Below the pieces are notes generated by a model. The model had not been told where the DNA came from. It ran no database searches and was given only the letters and a program-made list of their open reading frames with translations. This document shows positions 46,356-57,700 of a stretch of 64,000 nt of DNA, piece by piece. Origin of the DNA: Eucommia ulmoides (lineage: Eukaryota; Streptophyta; Magnoliopsida; Garryales; Eucommiaceae). Where the stretch lies: contig CM028327.1 of the NCBI GenBank assembly GCA_016647705.1, positions 4,411,726 through 4,475,725 on the forward strand, read 5' to 3'. The position numbers and the translations under genes are program-made. Position 1 is the first letter of the stretch; each line of letters begins with the position of its first letter.

Positions 46356-47445
46356 ACGAGGCGGAAAATTCTCAACCTTCAATTTGAACAGTTTAAATTT
46401 AGAAGGGAATTACTCCCCTCAATGCGTGTGTGCGGGTGTTTTATTTAATTTGTGTTAAATATAATGTGCTAACAATACGAGGTGGAAAATTCTCAACCTT
46501 CAATTTGAACGGTCTAAATTTAGAAGGGAATTACTCCCCTCGATGCGTGTGTGCGGGTGTTTTATTTAATTTGTATTAAATATAATGTGCTAACAATACG
46601 AGGTGAAAAATTCTCAACCTTCAATTTGAACGGTCTAAATTTAGAAGGGAATTACTCCCCTCGATGCGTGTGTGCGGGTGTTTTATTTAATTTGTATTAA
46701 ATATAATGTGCTAACAATACGAGGTGGAAAATTCTCAACCTTCAATTTGAACGGTCTAAATTTAGAAGGGAATTACTCCCCTCGATGCGTGTGTGTGGGT
46801 GTTTTATTTAATTTGTATTAAATATAATGTGCTAACAATACGAGGTGAAAAATTTCCAACCTTCAATTTGAACAGTTTAAATTTAGAAGGGAATTATTCC
46901 CCTCGATGCGTGTGTGCGGGTGTTTTATTTAATTTGTATTAAATATAATGTGCTAACGATACGAGGTGGAAAATTCTCAACCTTCCATTTGAACGGTTTA
47001 AATTTAGAAGAGAAATTATTCCCCTCAATGTGTGCGTGCATGTGGGTGCGTGCGTTTTCTTTAACTCATATTAAATATAATGTGCTAACAATACGAGGTG
47101 GAAAATTCCCAACCTTCCATTTGAACGGTTTAAATTTAGAAGGGAATTACTCCCCTCGATGTGTGCGTGCGTGTGTGAGCGTGTGTTTCTTTAACTCGTA
47201 TTAAATATAATGTGCTAACAATATGAGGTGAAAAATTCCCAACCTTCCATTTGAACGGTTTAAATTTAGAAGGGAATTATTCCCCTCAATGTATGAGTGT
47301 GTGCGTGCGTGTGTTTCTTTAACTTGTGTTAAATATAATGTGTTAATAAGATGAGGTGGAAAATTCCCAACCTTCTATCAAAACGGTCTAGGTTTAGAAG
47401 GGAGATCACTTCCCTCAATATGTGTGTATGTGTATATGTGTATAT
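46356..47445 (+). repeat. Nine tandem ~120-130 bp repeats inside the solo LTR
   Basis: Copies begin near 46356, 46477, 46598, 46717, 46838, 46960, 47092, 47222 and 47348, each with ACGAGGTGGAAAATT, CAACCTTC, TTTAAATTTAGAAGGGAATT, CCCCTC and a GTGTG-rich tail. The first copies are most alike; later ones drift and lengthen in the GTGCGTGC part. An open frame across them is an artefact of the repeat. Tandem repeats are common in Ogre LTRs. Confidence 0.93.
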
Positions 47446-47859
47446 GAGGAGGATTTCAAAATAAAATAAAAACATTCGGATTTAAATTTTAATTGGACTT
47501 AATCGGATAAGGTACCGTCTTTGGACGGGCGTCTTGGGGTGCTTGACACCTTCCCCGAGCGTAACTGACCCCCGAACTCTTTAAACGAATCTCTGGTCAG
47601 ACCATGTTATTTTTGGAGTCAAATTTTACTTAAGCCATTTTTTTAAATTATTTTCAAAAAAGAAAAATATGGTGACCTAGCACATTATTTAAACCCAATG
47701 CTAGGTGGCGACTCCTTTTTCTAAAACAGGCTTAAGTATATTTTAATGAGAAAATCGACGTTTTTAAAAACCCTTCTCATTTTACCAGCGCCAAGCATAT
47801 ATAAGCATATATCTATATTTTTTTGGTTTTCTTTGGAAAATCGGGGCGCGTTCATCAAG

Positions 47860-48270
47860 CTTCTGTCGAAGAAGAACTATTGTCATCATATTTGAACTCA
47901 TTCTCATCCGTGTGTATTTTCTCAAGCTGTAGCAACTTTATATCCAATACATCATATCCAACTTCATACCTTACATAAATGTGTTTGGATTTCGCATGAA
48001 AGGTTAAATTCTTTGTAAGATGAATGACACTCTGACTATCACAATACAGATTGTATATCTCTTGTTGGAACCCAACTATTCTAGAAATTTCTTCAACTAC
48101 AAAACCTCTTTACAAGCTTTTGTCCTGTAATGTATTCTGATTTTCTGGTTGATAAAGCAAACACACTTTGGAACTTGGATTGCCATGAGACTGTTCCTCC
48201 TACAAAGGCAATCAAGTATCTTGAAGTAGATTTTCTCTTATCGATATTGCCTACCATGTATGCATCTGTA
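47860..48270 (-). pseudogene. Copia element B, RNase H portion (displaced by inversion)
   Basis: On the minus strand from 48270 the text TDAYMVGNIDKRKSTS begins the copia RNase H region, followed by VSWQSKFQSVFALSTRKSEYI and, at about 47960-47860, KIHTDEN and a worn MMT...KL end. These are the residues that should follow the copia piece ending at 35078 on the plus strand. Stops and frame changes are present. It ends at the solo LTR insertion. Confidence 0.88.
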
Positions 48271-49280
48271 CCTCCTTCTTAGTCCGAGGAGGGCCATGCC
48301 GAGCACCGCGCTGATCTGAACGGGGTTTGCATCGATGCCGCGCTAGGAGACCATAAAGCCTAGGAACTTACTAGCGAACACGCCGAAATACATTTGTTCG
48401 GATTCAGCTTCATGTGGTGAGCTCGGAGCTTGTCGAAGCAAGCCTGGAGGTGGTAGAGGTGGTCTTCAGCCTGGCTACTTTTCACGAGCATATCGTCAAT
48501 GTACACCTCCATCGTGCTCCCGATTTTCTCCTTAAATATTTTATTGACAAGCCTCTGATAGGTTGCTCCAGCATTGCAGAGGCCAAAGGGTATGACTTTG
48601 TAGCAACAAATACCCTGATCGGTGATAAAAGAGGTTTTGCTTTTGTCTAGAGGATACATGGAGATTTGGTTGTAACCGGCGTAAGCATCAAGGAAGCTAA
48701 GTCGCTCATGCCCCGCCGTAGCGTCGATCACAATGTCGATCCTTGGGAGTGAAAAAAAGCCTTTCGGACAGGCCTTGTTTAGATCTTTGAAATCGACGCA
48801 AATTCGTCATTTGTTTCCGGCCTTGGGGGCCAGCACGACGTTCGCTAGCTAGTCCGAAAACTTGACCTCTTCCACGACGTCCGATCTGACGAGCTTATCC
48901 ATCTCCTCTTCTATTATCTTTTGTCGGTTTGGGTGGAATTTCTTCATCTTTTGGAGAATAGGTGGGTGGTGAACGTCGGCGTGCAGCCGGTGAATGGCAA
49001 CACTAGGATCGATATCGGGAAGCTCGTTGTGAGACCAGGCAAACACGTCGTGGTTTCTTACCAACAGCTCAGTGAGGTCGGACAGCTCTTTCGGGCTTAG
49101 CCGAGCTCCAATCATCACCGTTCTCTCCGTGATAGCGGGATGAATGAGAACGTCGATCAGATTTTCGTGGGGCCGTGGGATGGGCTCGTTACGCAGATCG
49201 TCGATCGAAACAGGCTTTACCCCGTCAGCGAGGACCACGAGCTCCCCGTCCAAACGAGGGGTACACAACTTGGGCCCCAA
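48271..49280 (-). pseudogene. Tat gypsy element: reverse transcriptase portion
   Basis: From 49280 down: a linker with MIGARLSPKEL and DVFAWSHNELPDIDP, then the RT with VRSDVVEEVKFSD near 48855, RICVDFKDLNKACPK after an in-frame stop, DAYAGYNQI near 48680, IPFGLCNAGATYQR, and the catalytic box YIDD intact near 48500. After about 48360 it reads FLGFMVS, a stop, and RGIDANP, ending at 48271 in AAGAAGGAGG. The next expected residues are at 35079 on the plus strand. It is inactive because of stops. Confidence 0.9.
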
Positions 49281-49700
49281 CTATAATTGATATTTTTTCT
49301 CCAAGGCCCTTCTTGCACAGGACCGCGCAGCTTTTTGGTTTCCTTGTACCTCTCCCACTCCTGAATCCGTGGGGAATTTCATTTTCTGGTGATAAGGGGA
49401 GCATATGGCCTTAAGGGTGACCACAGTGGGTCAACCCATAATTGCGTTGTACGGCGATGGCCTGTCAATGATAAGGAATTTGGACCAGACGGTGGTGACG
49501 TCAGGGCTGGAACCAACGGTGACAGGCAGAGATACCCAGTTGACCGAACTAACCACATCGCCACCAAATCCGACGAGCGGGGATCTGGCGGGCTGCACGA
49601 AGCTCGATTCTATGCCCATTTTATCGAAGGCTCATTTAAAGAGAATATATGTCGAGCTGCCTCCGTCGACTAGTATCCTTGCTATCTTGAAATGGTTGAT
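49281..49700 (-). pseudogene. Tat gypsy element: aspartic protease region
   Basis: On the minus strand ILVDGGSS (near 49675) is the retroviral-type aspartic protease motif, followed by a worn flap and the ending LIIDRPSPYNAIMG (near 49440). A stop lies between the motif and the rest. Plus-strand open frames here are antisense shadows. Confidence 0.8.
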
Positions 49701-49999
49701 TAAGGCTGCAATGACTAGGGCGTCGTCATGTGGAACGTGCACTCCCTTCAGGTCGGCCTCACTGAATGAGATAATATTATGGGAGGCAGCATCTACCGTA
49801 TTAATCTCATAGACGCCCTGGTCCCCCTTCCTCTTACTCTTGCCCTAGTATCTCTTCCAAAAAGAAGATGTGTCCCTTCCGAAACCCAGGCCACCGTGGA
49901 TGACGTTTATTTTGCCGTAGACTCTCAGATCGGAGTCGTCCCCGACTTGTTCACCACTGGGCTGAGCCCGGTTATCATTACGCTTCTGGAAATGTCCTC

Positions 50000-51682
50000 A
50001 GCGTCCGTCACGACGGTCATTAGAGCCGACCCGATCCTTACTAGGTCGGCGAACGTAACTCCCGAGGTAGCCTCTGAGGATGAGGGCTTCAATTTCTTCC
50101 TTCGGCTGGAAGCATTCGTCGGTGGCATGACCGTTGCTCCTGTGGAAGTCACAATATTTATATGTTGACTTACCGAGGGGCTTCCCTCTATGGGGAGGCA
50201 CATCCGAGAAAATACCTTTTTCAGCGTTCTTGGCGAAGATGGTCACAACGGAAGCGGTTAGGGGAGTATAAACGACCTGACGGGGACCCGATGGTGGCCT
50301 CCGGTCTCCGGGCAACGGGCCTAACCTCCCTCTGCCTGGAGTCTCCTTGACACTTGGGATCAACTCGTTCCCTCGTCGACTTAGGACTTCTTCCAGAGAA
50401 GGTCTTTTTTCTCTTTTGTGATCTTGTCGACGAGGTCGGCCTTGTAGAAATTAGTGCCGAGGTCAAGTACCTCACAGAGGCTGGAGGCCAGTTTGGAATT
50501 CAGGCCATACAGGAGCCTCCAGTGCCTTAGTCCGCTAACAAAAGCATTGAGCGCCACTTCATCAGAAACTTTTTCACATGCGAGAGACTCTATCCAAAAT
50601 CGGTGCACGTAATCGGCAAGATTCTCATTTTCTCCTGCCTAACACCGAGGAGGTGAAATACGGTCTTTGGCCTGCGACGTGACCGGCTGAATCTCTCCAT
50701 GAACTGCTGCTCGAGCTGGAAGAATGTGGAGATTGAGGCCGGTGAGAAGTCGTTAAACCACGACCTGGTCGGGCCAGTTAATCCGAAAGGAAAGAATTTA
50801 CACCTTATGGCGTTGGTGGCAGCGTGTACATCCATGTGGAAAACATACACGGAAAGATGATCCAGTGGGTCAATTGTCCCGTCGTATTGGGCTGCCGGGG
50901 GGTTGGAAAATCGGTACAGAATTGCCTCTGCAGTGATTTCTAAAGTGAAGGGAGACCGGACTCCGGTATAAAGCCTGGGGACTCCTCCAGTGTTGCGCAT
51001 GAGACTGACGGCGGCTTCCATCTCTACCAGGTGTCGTTCCATTGTGGTCGTCACCCTTTTCGGGGCGACAATCTGACTGGCGGCAGGTCTGGGCTCCCTC
51101 TTGCGAGCTTGTGGTGGGGAGTGGGAGTCCACCTCCCTGATTTAAGAAGATCGATGCTCGGAACATTCACGACAGCTATATTCCCGTGCCAGCGGTGATC
51201 CCGGCCGGTCCTCTGACCGCCGTACACGAGCTGATCTCGAGACAGTTGCCGAAGCGACTGGGTGGTCAAGATCCCGCTCCCTAAGCGCTCGGTTAGATGC
51301 CTGAGGTCGAGCCCGTGCCATCGGTCTGTGAGAGACTAGTGCTCGATCAACGGACTCCTATGGGCGGGCCCTCTCCTCCGCGGTGTGGAGGTCCGGCCCC
51401 CCTTCAACCGGGGGCGGATGAATGCAGAAGAGGAAGATGTCGAAGTATTCCCGGAACTTACCGAGCTGGCATTCCACGTTGTCAAGCCTAGCGGCATCGA
51501 TGGCCCCTGCAGAGTCCTTTATTACGCCTTCCAGCGTCTGCATCTTCTTCGTTGGTCGCTCGGCCGGCAGTGACCTTAGTTTCCGGCCTTGGTGCCCGCG
51601 ACATATCCTCCCCGGACTGTCTATTCATTGGGCGGCTTATGTTTTCTGATCGGTGAGAGTGACCAGACCTTGTGTTCACCAA
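50000..51682 (-). pseudogene. Tat gypsy element: gag
   Basis: The ATG at 51682 (MVNTRSG, a start common in this lineage) lies 72 bases inside the 5' LTR. Further on, 51132-50600 gives the retrotransposon Gag core with DPLDHLSVYVFHMD, FPFGLTGPTRSWF and FFQLEQQFMERF. A frameshift near 50605 leads to 50608-50380. A degenerate YCDFHRSNGHATDEC zinc-knuckle-like motif appears near 50170. Several stops separate these parts. Gag would form the particle shell. Confidence 0.85.
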
Positions 51683-51732
51683 ACCTTAGCCAAGCAGGTA
51701 GCTAATGATTCAGATAAGACTTTTTGTAGCTC

Positions 51733-51751
51733 TTCCCACAGATGGCGCCAA
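51733..51751 (-). other. Primer binding site of the Tat gypsy element
   Basis: Immediately inside the 5' LTR the minus strand reads TGGCGCCATCTGTGGGAA, a TGGCGCC-type primer binding site as used by Tat elements. It confirms that this is the 5' LTR and that the element reads leftward. Confidence 0.75.
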
Positions 51752-51753
51752 AC

Positions 51754-52461
51754 TGTTGGTTTCGAAATTTGGTCCAACCAACAGTATAGTCCGAACACTC
51801 TCGGATCAGGGGTGAGAAAGGTATTAACCATATTTCCTCACGTGCCGTAGCTGGGTCGGAGGGCCGATCAGGCCTGGGACCGAGCCCGAGTCTTGGTTTC
51901 CGTCCTAGCTTCTTGTCGTTATCCGGGCTGAGCTCCTCGTCGTCACCTGCACAAGGGATGGCTGGGTTTTTCCCAGCGTGTCCCCTCCGGTATGAGTGTA
52001 AGAATCCGGGGAGAAATATAGGCCGGAGAGTTACTGTTACCTCGACCTGTCTGGCCGATCTGAGACAGAGTCTCTCTCTCTAGAATGGTTTTCTCGTCCA
52101 TTTAAAGTGTTGGAGAAGCCTCCTATTTATAGGCGAGAGCATGATTAGTATAAATAAGATTAAGACCTTAAATTTAGATTACTGGTAAGTAGTCAGGCGC
52201 GTAGGTGGCACGGCGGATTAGTGCTATGGGCCTGGGCCCTGGGCCCATTACTGGTGATGGTGAGGCCGGCGTCCAACCTGCCGAGGTAGCGGGCTAGGTC
52301 GGGCCCAAGCGATGAGGTTAGTTCGGACGCTCCGACCTCTCGCGAGTTGCCGAGCAGAGATCATCCCGGGTTGCCTATACACCGGGATGGTATAAGCAAT
52401 GGCGTCGTGGCGGATAAAACCTTAGTTGCTAACACGTGGAAGAGACCCGATTTTACCCACA
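51754..52461 (-). mobile_element. 5' LTR of the Tat gypsy element
   Basis: Read on the minus strand it starts TGTGGGTAAAATCGGG (52461) and ends CGAAACCAACA (51754), 708 bp. It matches the LTR at 40863-41570 along its length, by eye at roughly nine bases in ten, so the insertion is not young. TATAAATAGGAGG lies near 52125. The outer five bases on the minus strand are ATGAC (plus strand GTCAT, 52462-52466), the duplication seen next to the 3' LTR. Confidence 0.92.
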
Positions 52462-52466
52462 GTCAT

Positions 52467-53211
52467 GAAATTGCTTAAATCAGTTAAAGAGTTCAAATAT
52501 GTGAAATTGCTTGAACAGTAGAGAGACGAGGGAATAGGGATACAACAGTAAAGTGTTGAAAATCGAACGATTATGTTTGATTCAGTACTTAGTTGAGTAC
52601 GGATGTGTAATTCATAGAATTTAGAAACAACAATTTGAACATAGAAATCCTTTCAAATTTAAAAGCAGTACAATTTCATAAATCAATAATTTCCAATAGA
52701 GAATTTACATTTTAATAATTCTTTTTAAAAAAAGAAGTGAAAACAATAGTCTCTGCAACTTGAACCGATCTTCGAGTTGGTGGAGATGACGGAAAGTTTC
52801 TAAATCTTGGGACGTTTCTCAACTACTGGAGCGATGAGGACTACCAAGTGCTTGGGGTATCGGTCAAGGGCTGCGTGGTGATTGCCCGAAGGGGCGGTGG
52901 GCGACGGTGGTACTAATGTAGAGATCTTTCTGTGGCTAGTGTCACTTGTCCATGGCTCAAGCTCTGGTCGTCGAGTAATCGACTATATTTGAGGACAAAT
53001 CGAATAAAATCTAATTCCATGTAATTAAAATTAACTAACACAGATTGATTAATCTCATATTTTATGAGATTAAGAAATCATTGGTAATGAGAATTAAATT
53101 TGATCTCATGTACCAAAAATAGAAACAGAATGATCATTCCCATGAGAATGTGACAAAGTAAAGACTTGCTTGATGTTGGTTCGGTTTATGAATTCCTCTA
53201 TTTAGAACATA
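52467..53211. other. Intergenic; host flank of the gypsy insertion
   Basis: Before the inversion this DNA was next to 41576 onward. No gene is seen. A GC-richer patch (52760-52960) has stops in all frames. The piece 53050-53150 (ATTAATCTCATATTTTATGA..GGTAATGAGAATTAAATTT) is related to 56700-56825. Confidence 0.5.
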
Positions 53212-53240
53212 CTAGTTTTAGACTCGCGCTCAGCGCGAGT
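53212..53240 (-). mobile_element. Probable Helitron 3' terminus
   Basis: On the minus strand a 19-base hairpin (ACTCGCGCT, one base, AGCGCGAGT; plus 53222-53240) is followed six bases later by CTAG and then T, matching the hairpin-plus-CTRR(T) end of Helitrons. The element would extend rightward from here; its 5' TC end was not located, so its length is unknown. Confidence 0.5.
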
Positions 53241-55960
53241 TTTGAAATAATTTTTACATGTATTTTATTTGATTTATTCAAATATAATTTTATACCTGTT
53301 GTTTTTGAAAAAATATTATGTATTAGTTAGTGGGATATGCATTGTTATTTTTATTTTTTTTTATTTCAGTTGATGAATTATATGTTATTTTGCAGTGTTT
53401 GATTTTTTTTTTTTCTATTTTATAATATTTGTTTTCAGTTAGCATTATGAATATTTTACTTTTGGGTGTGAAAATTAAAAGTATTGTTTAATATTTAATG
53501 AAACGATTAAATTTTAGTTCAACATAATTTTAATTTTAAAAAAATGTGTGTGTTCAAATTATTTAAATGAAATTAATTAACAAATATTCTTAGTAATTTA
53601 AATATACTCAAAATCCTGAGAAATAAGAAAAATTGTGTTAGTGAAATCTCAAAAAGTTGGAACGTTAATATAGAAGGAAGAGAAAGAGACAATGAATAGT
53701 TAAAACTCAATTTTAAAAACTAAGTTTAATTAGTGGAAGTATGACAATGAAATTAATTAAAAAAACACTTTTAATAATTCAATATACTCAAAATCTCAAG
53801 AAATAAAGAAAAAAATATTGGAGAGATCTAATTTATTTTAAGGCTTGAGCTTCTACTTTTAGGTTCTCTTCTATGATATGATATGATATGAAATTGGTTG
53901 CATAAAAAATATTTTTTTTAATTACTCTTATCAACACTTGTATGAGAAACGAAGAATAAGAAAATATGAAGAAAAAAAAATTAAATAAAAAGTCTAGTAA
54001 GTGAGTCATTTATAGTTCCTTGTTATTTATTATAAAAAAATATCTTTTATTTAAATGAAAATTTTCACTATTCCAAATATAAGATTTTTTTTAAAATTCT
54101 TTAAACCCGTAATAATAAATAACAATTAAATGCATTAAAATTGTTATATTAATTAATTATAAATAATGCTTAAAATCCATTTAAACAAAATAAATGTTAA
54201 AAGAGAGAGAAATTAAGGAGAATTAAGAGAAGGAATTTTATTATATATAAACTATTTCATTTAGTTATTTTTTAAATTATTTGGTGAAATATTCATATGA
54301 GAATTTATTTAGTAAGTGTTTCATTAAAGTTCAAAAATTGTGGGTCTATGAATTTTCTAATTGTTATTTTCAATTGTTTGTCATTTTTAAGCTCATTTTG
54401 TATATAAAACTTGTTTCATAAAAAATATTTTTTTAATTACTCTTGTCAGCATTTATATAAGAACCAAAAAATATAAAAACATAAAAAAAAAATACTATTT
54501 TTAAAAATAAAAAAAAAGTCTAGTAAGTGAATCATTCATAGTTTTTTGTTATTTGTCATAAAAAAAAAATAAAAAAAAATAAAAAAATAAAAAATCTCAC
54601 TATTTGAAATATAAGAAAAATTTTAAAATTCTTTGAACCATATAGTAGTATATAATAATTAAAGTCACTAAAATTATTAAATTAATGATAGATATTGCTT
54701 AAAACTCATTTAAACAAAATAAAATGTTAAAAGTGAAAAACTAAAGAGAATTAAAATAAAATAAAATTGTGAGCTCTTATTCATTCTTAAATGTAATATT
54801 CCAAAGATATAGATTAAATCAGATTATTATAGTAGTTCAGTGTATTTAATATTTTTTAAATTTTTGAATGAAATAAAATGATTGAGTTAATTTTTTTTAG
54901 TGTAGACGTTCAATAAACCATGAGTTGTTTCTTTCAGTTTTAAATTTTTTTTTACAGATACATGATTTTTTTTTCACAATACAATATATGCCCCTAAAAA
55001 TTGCATAAAATAATATCCAACAAATATCATCATTTCAGATTTTATTGCTAAGTTACTTAATACATGAAATCTCAAGATATATGACTTAGTTCATAATTTA
55101 TGCATTTTAATAGGGTATCTTAATTTAATTGTATAGTTATCTATAAAAGATAAATCGTTTTATTTCATACTATGATGTTCGATAATATCATGTACCCATT
55201 CCCTAAAATAAAATAAAATGACAATATTAATAAAATTTTAAGTCAATAAATGAAACACATATGCAACGAAAACCCAAGCTTCATACATAAATCGAACCTA
55301 AATTTCATGCGAAAAAACAAAGAAAAATAAATATGATGAATAAATTTCTCATATTTAGATGGACATGTCACCTTATTATTGGACTCTTTCGGTCTCAACA
55401 TCAATCTCAATCTCGAAATCCTCGTTTCAAGAATTCCACATAACCTGAACTTATTGTTTACAATTTAATGACAAGAATTGACAAATATTTGGTAAATACA
55501 TTGTCAAGGTATTGATAATAGCAAAAGTTTGAAGAATAAACAAAAGAATATATATATAAAAAAAAATAGACAATTTTAAAGAGTGTGCAATTATGGTATG
55601 AAAAAAAAAAAAAAAATCGTTATATATAGAGAACATTTTGGAGTCCTCCCAAATTCTAACCATTGGTGGAGTTATGTGAAATTAATGTAAAGTTTTTAGT
55701 GAAATTATGAAAATAAAATAATAGAAACTTTTGACATGCTCACACATAAATGCATTCAATTGGTAAAATTATGACAATAAAATTAATTGAAAAATAATTT
55801 CAATAATTAAAATGTACTCAAAATTATGAGAAAGAAAGAAAATAGAGTTGGTGAACTCTAATATATTTGAAAGTTTAGGCTTTCACTTTTAGTTTTTGTT
55901 ATATGATGTTTTGAGTTCTATAATTTTTAGTTGATTTTCGTTTGATTTTTTTAGTAGATT
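53241..55960. repeat. AT-rich region with internal direct repeats
   Basis: Copies at about 53880-54250 and 54405-54770 share ATAAAAAATATTTTTTTTAA, AAGTCTAGTAAGTGA.TCATT, TTAAAATTCTTT and CATTTAAACAAAATAAA. A second motif set (ATATACTCAAAAT..GAAA..GAGA) appears near 53595, 53780 and 55815. No genes. It may be the body of the Helitron-like element ending at 53212. Confidence 0.6.
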
Positions 55961-56496
55961 TTCACTTAATTATTAAATTTTTTTATGAGATTTTCATTTG
56001 AATTTTAGATTTATGTAGATGAAGGCATGTGAGTTATTTTATGAAATTTTAGTGGAATTATAAAATTTTAGTAAAATTGTTAATATTTAGTGGGATTATA
56101 GAAAATCAAATAAATATAATGGTATTTATGCTATACTTTTTTATATTTTAAAATTTTAAGTGGAATGTTATAAAAAAAAAAAAAAAAAAAAAAAAACAAT
56201 GGAACACATGTATGTAATGTCATTTATGCTTTTTTTTTTTGAAAAAAAAAATGAATATTTTTTAATAAAAAATAAATTCTGTAATTTTTTTTTTTTTATT
56301 GAATTCTGAAATTCATTGGAAATTGTTTTTCTACGTATATATGAAGCAGATGTAATTTGGCATGGATTTGATATGATTTGTTCTTAGCATTTTTTATTTT
56401 ATTTTTAACTTCGAGAGTCTTAAAAAAAACATAAAATAAGTTTAGGCATCTTTTAATCTCAATTACACTTTATCTTATAAGACACTTCTTATGCTG

Positions 56497-56826
56497 CTTT
56501 TGGCACGTTGAAATAGAATGAATTGCCAATATGATTGAAATTAATATGATAATAAAATAAAAATACATGTGATATTGAAATGACATTAAAAGATAATATA
56601 GTAATTTAATTAAATTTTCATACGGTATAATAGTTAATTTTATTAAATTTAATTCCAATTCAAATATTTAGTTAGTATTTAATCTCTTTTTTTTTACCAA
56701 TAAATGATTAAAACATAATCTCATATTTTGTGGGATTAAAGAATTTTTGGTAATAAAAATAAAATTTAATTTCATATATCAAATATAAAAATAAAATAAT
56801 TATTTTTTCCAATCTCGTGTACCAAC
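56497..56826. mobile_element. MITE-like repeat
   Basis: Begins TTTTGGCACGTTG and ends TCTCGTGTACCAA, a weak inverted pair. Its right third resembles 53050-53150. It is AT-rich and non-coding. Confidence 0.4.
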
Positions 56827-57229
56827 AGGATATTAGTATCTTTTTTTCAGTACGAAAAGGCATTTATTTCTCTACGGATTTTCCCACTTTCTCTGAATCT
56901 TTCATTGTTTCGTTCCTTTTCGTGTCCCCCACTCACACGCCATTTTTGTTTCCTGTATTCCAACTCACACAATTATGTTTTTATTGGATAAATTACCATA
57001 TTTAAATTATGAGAAAAATAATTTTTTTGTGTTATGGTGAAAATATTAATTTTAATTAATTTAATTAATATTATCTTTAATAAAAAAAATTTAAATATGT
57101 CACAAATATATTTACAATAAAATAATACTCATACACAATAAAATTCAGCTCTTAATGAAATTTGTTGTTGAACGTAAAATATTACAAAATGTACAACAAT
57201 TCACTGTAAATATTCAAAAAATGAATACT

Positions 57230-57700
57230 TGCAACAGTAAATATTTTAGATTATAAAATACATGAAAGTAATACAAAAATAAAATTATACTTATGGTCCT
57301 TTATTGATGACAATTCCAGAAATTTATATCGATCGAGACTATCGTTTAACGATATTTCCTTAAAGCAAATTTTGTCTCCGCTAAGGTGTTTACGGTTCCT
57401 CAGGCGTTTACTTCCCAGGATACAACGATCACAATCCTTCGATACTAACACTCGAAATCAAAGGAGGCGGCGAACTAAACGAGTGTTGAACTCTCTCTCA
57501 AGAATAAACTAACATAAACTTAAAGTGTGTGTATGTAGTGCAAGATATCTTAAGCTTTAATGCCTAGATGATAATGCAAATTTCTCTATTTATAAAGTAA
57601 TAAATGAGTAACTTTGACACACCAAATGTCTCACTTTAAAGCCACTAATAATTATCACATGTAACTTTTTCTTAAAAATAAGCTAGCAACTTCCTCTCAT
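57230..57700 (-). mobile_element. LTR-like remnant, minus strand
   Basis: On the minus strand a TATAAATAG box near 57590 is followed by about 350 bases resembling the R-U5 part of a copia LTR (GTGATCGTTGTATCCTGGGA near 57420). No partner LTR or coding domain is seen. Short open frames within are not called. Confidence 0.35.

Larger units (their letters stand above)
45523..47854 (+). mobile_element. Solo LTR of an Ogre/Tat-like gypsy element (TCAAG target duplication)
   Basis: It starts TGTAAACACGG and ends GGGGCGCGTTCA, 2332 bp, with TCAAG on both sides (45518-45522 and 47855-47859). Its 3' part contains the GGTACCGTCTTTGGACGGGC, GCTTGACACCTTCCCCGAG and GGTGGCGACTCC words I associate with Ogre-type LTRs. 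It holds a hairpin cluster with the TATA box (45815-46034) and nine tandem repeats (46356-47445). No primer binding site or coding sequence is attached. It inserted into the end of copia B pol. Confidence 0.85.

Noticed and set aside
46356..47445. Regularly spaced direct repeats resembling a CRISPR array
   Set aside because: Units are ~120-130 bp and contiguous with no unique spacers; they are tandem repeats of a plant LTR.
49389..50350. Plus-strand frames up to 135 residues
   Set aside because: Antisense shadows of the minus-strand gypsy gag and protease regions, which carry the recognisable motifs.
53241..57230. Short hydrophobic frames
   Set aside because: Phe/Ile/Tyr-rich translations of AT-rich DNA, typical of random frames in such sequence.
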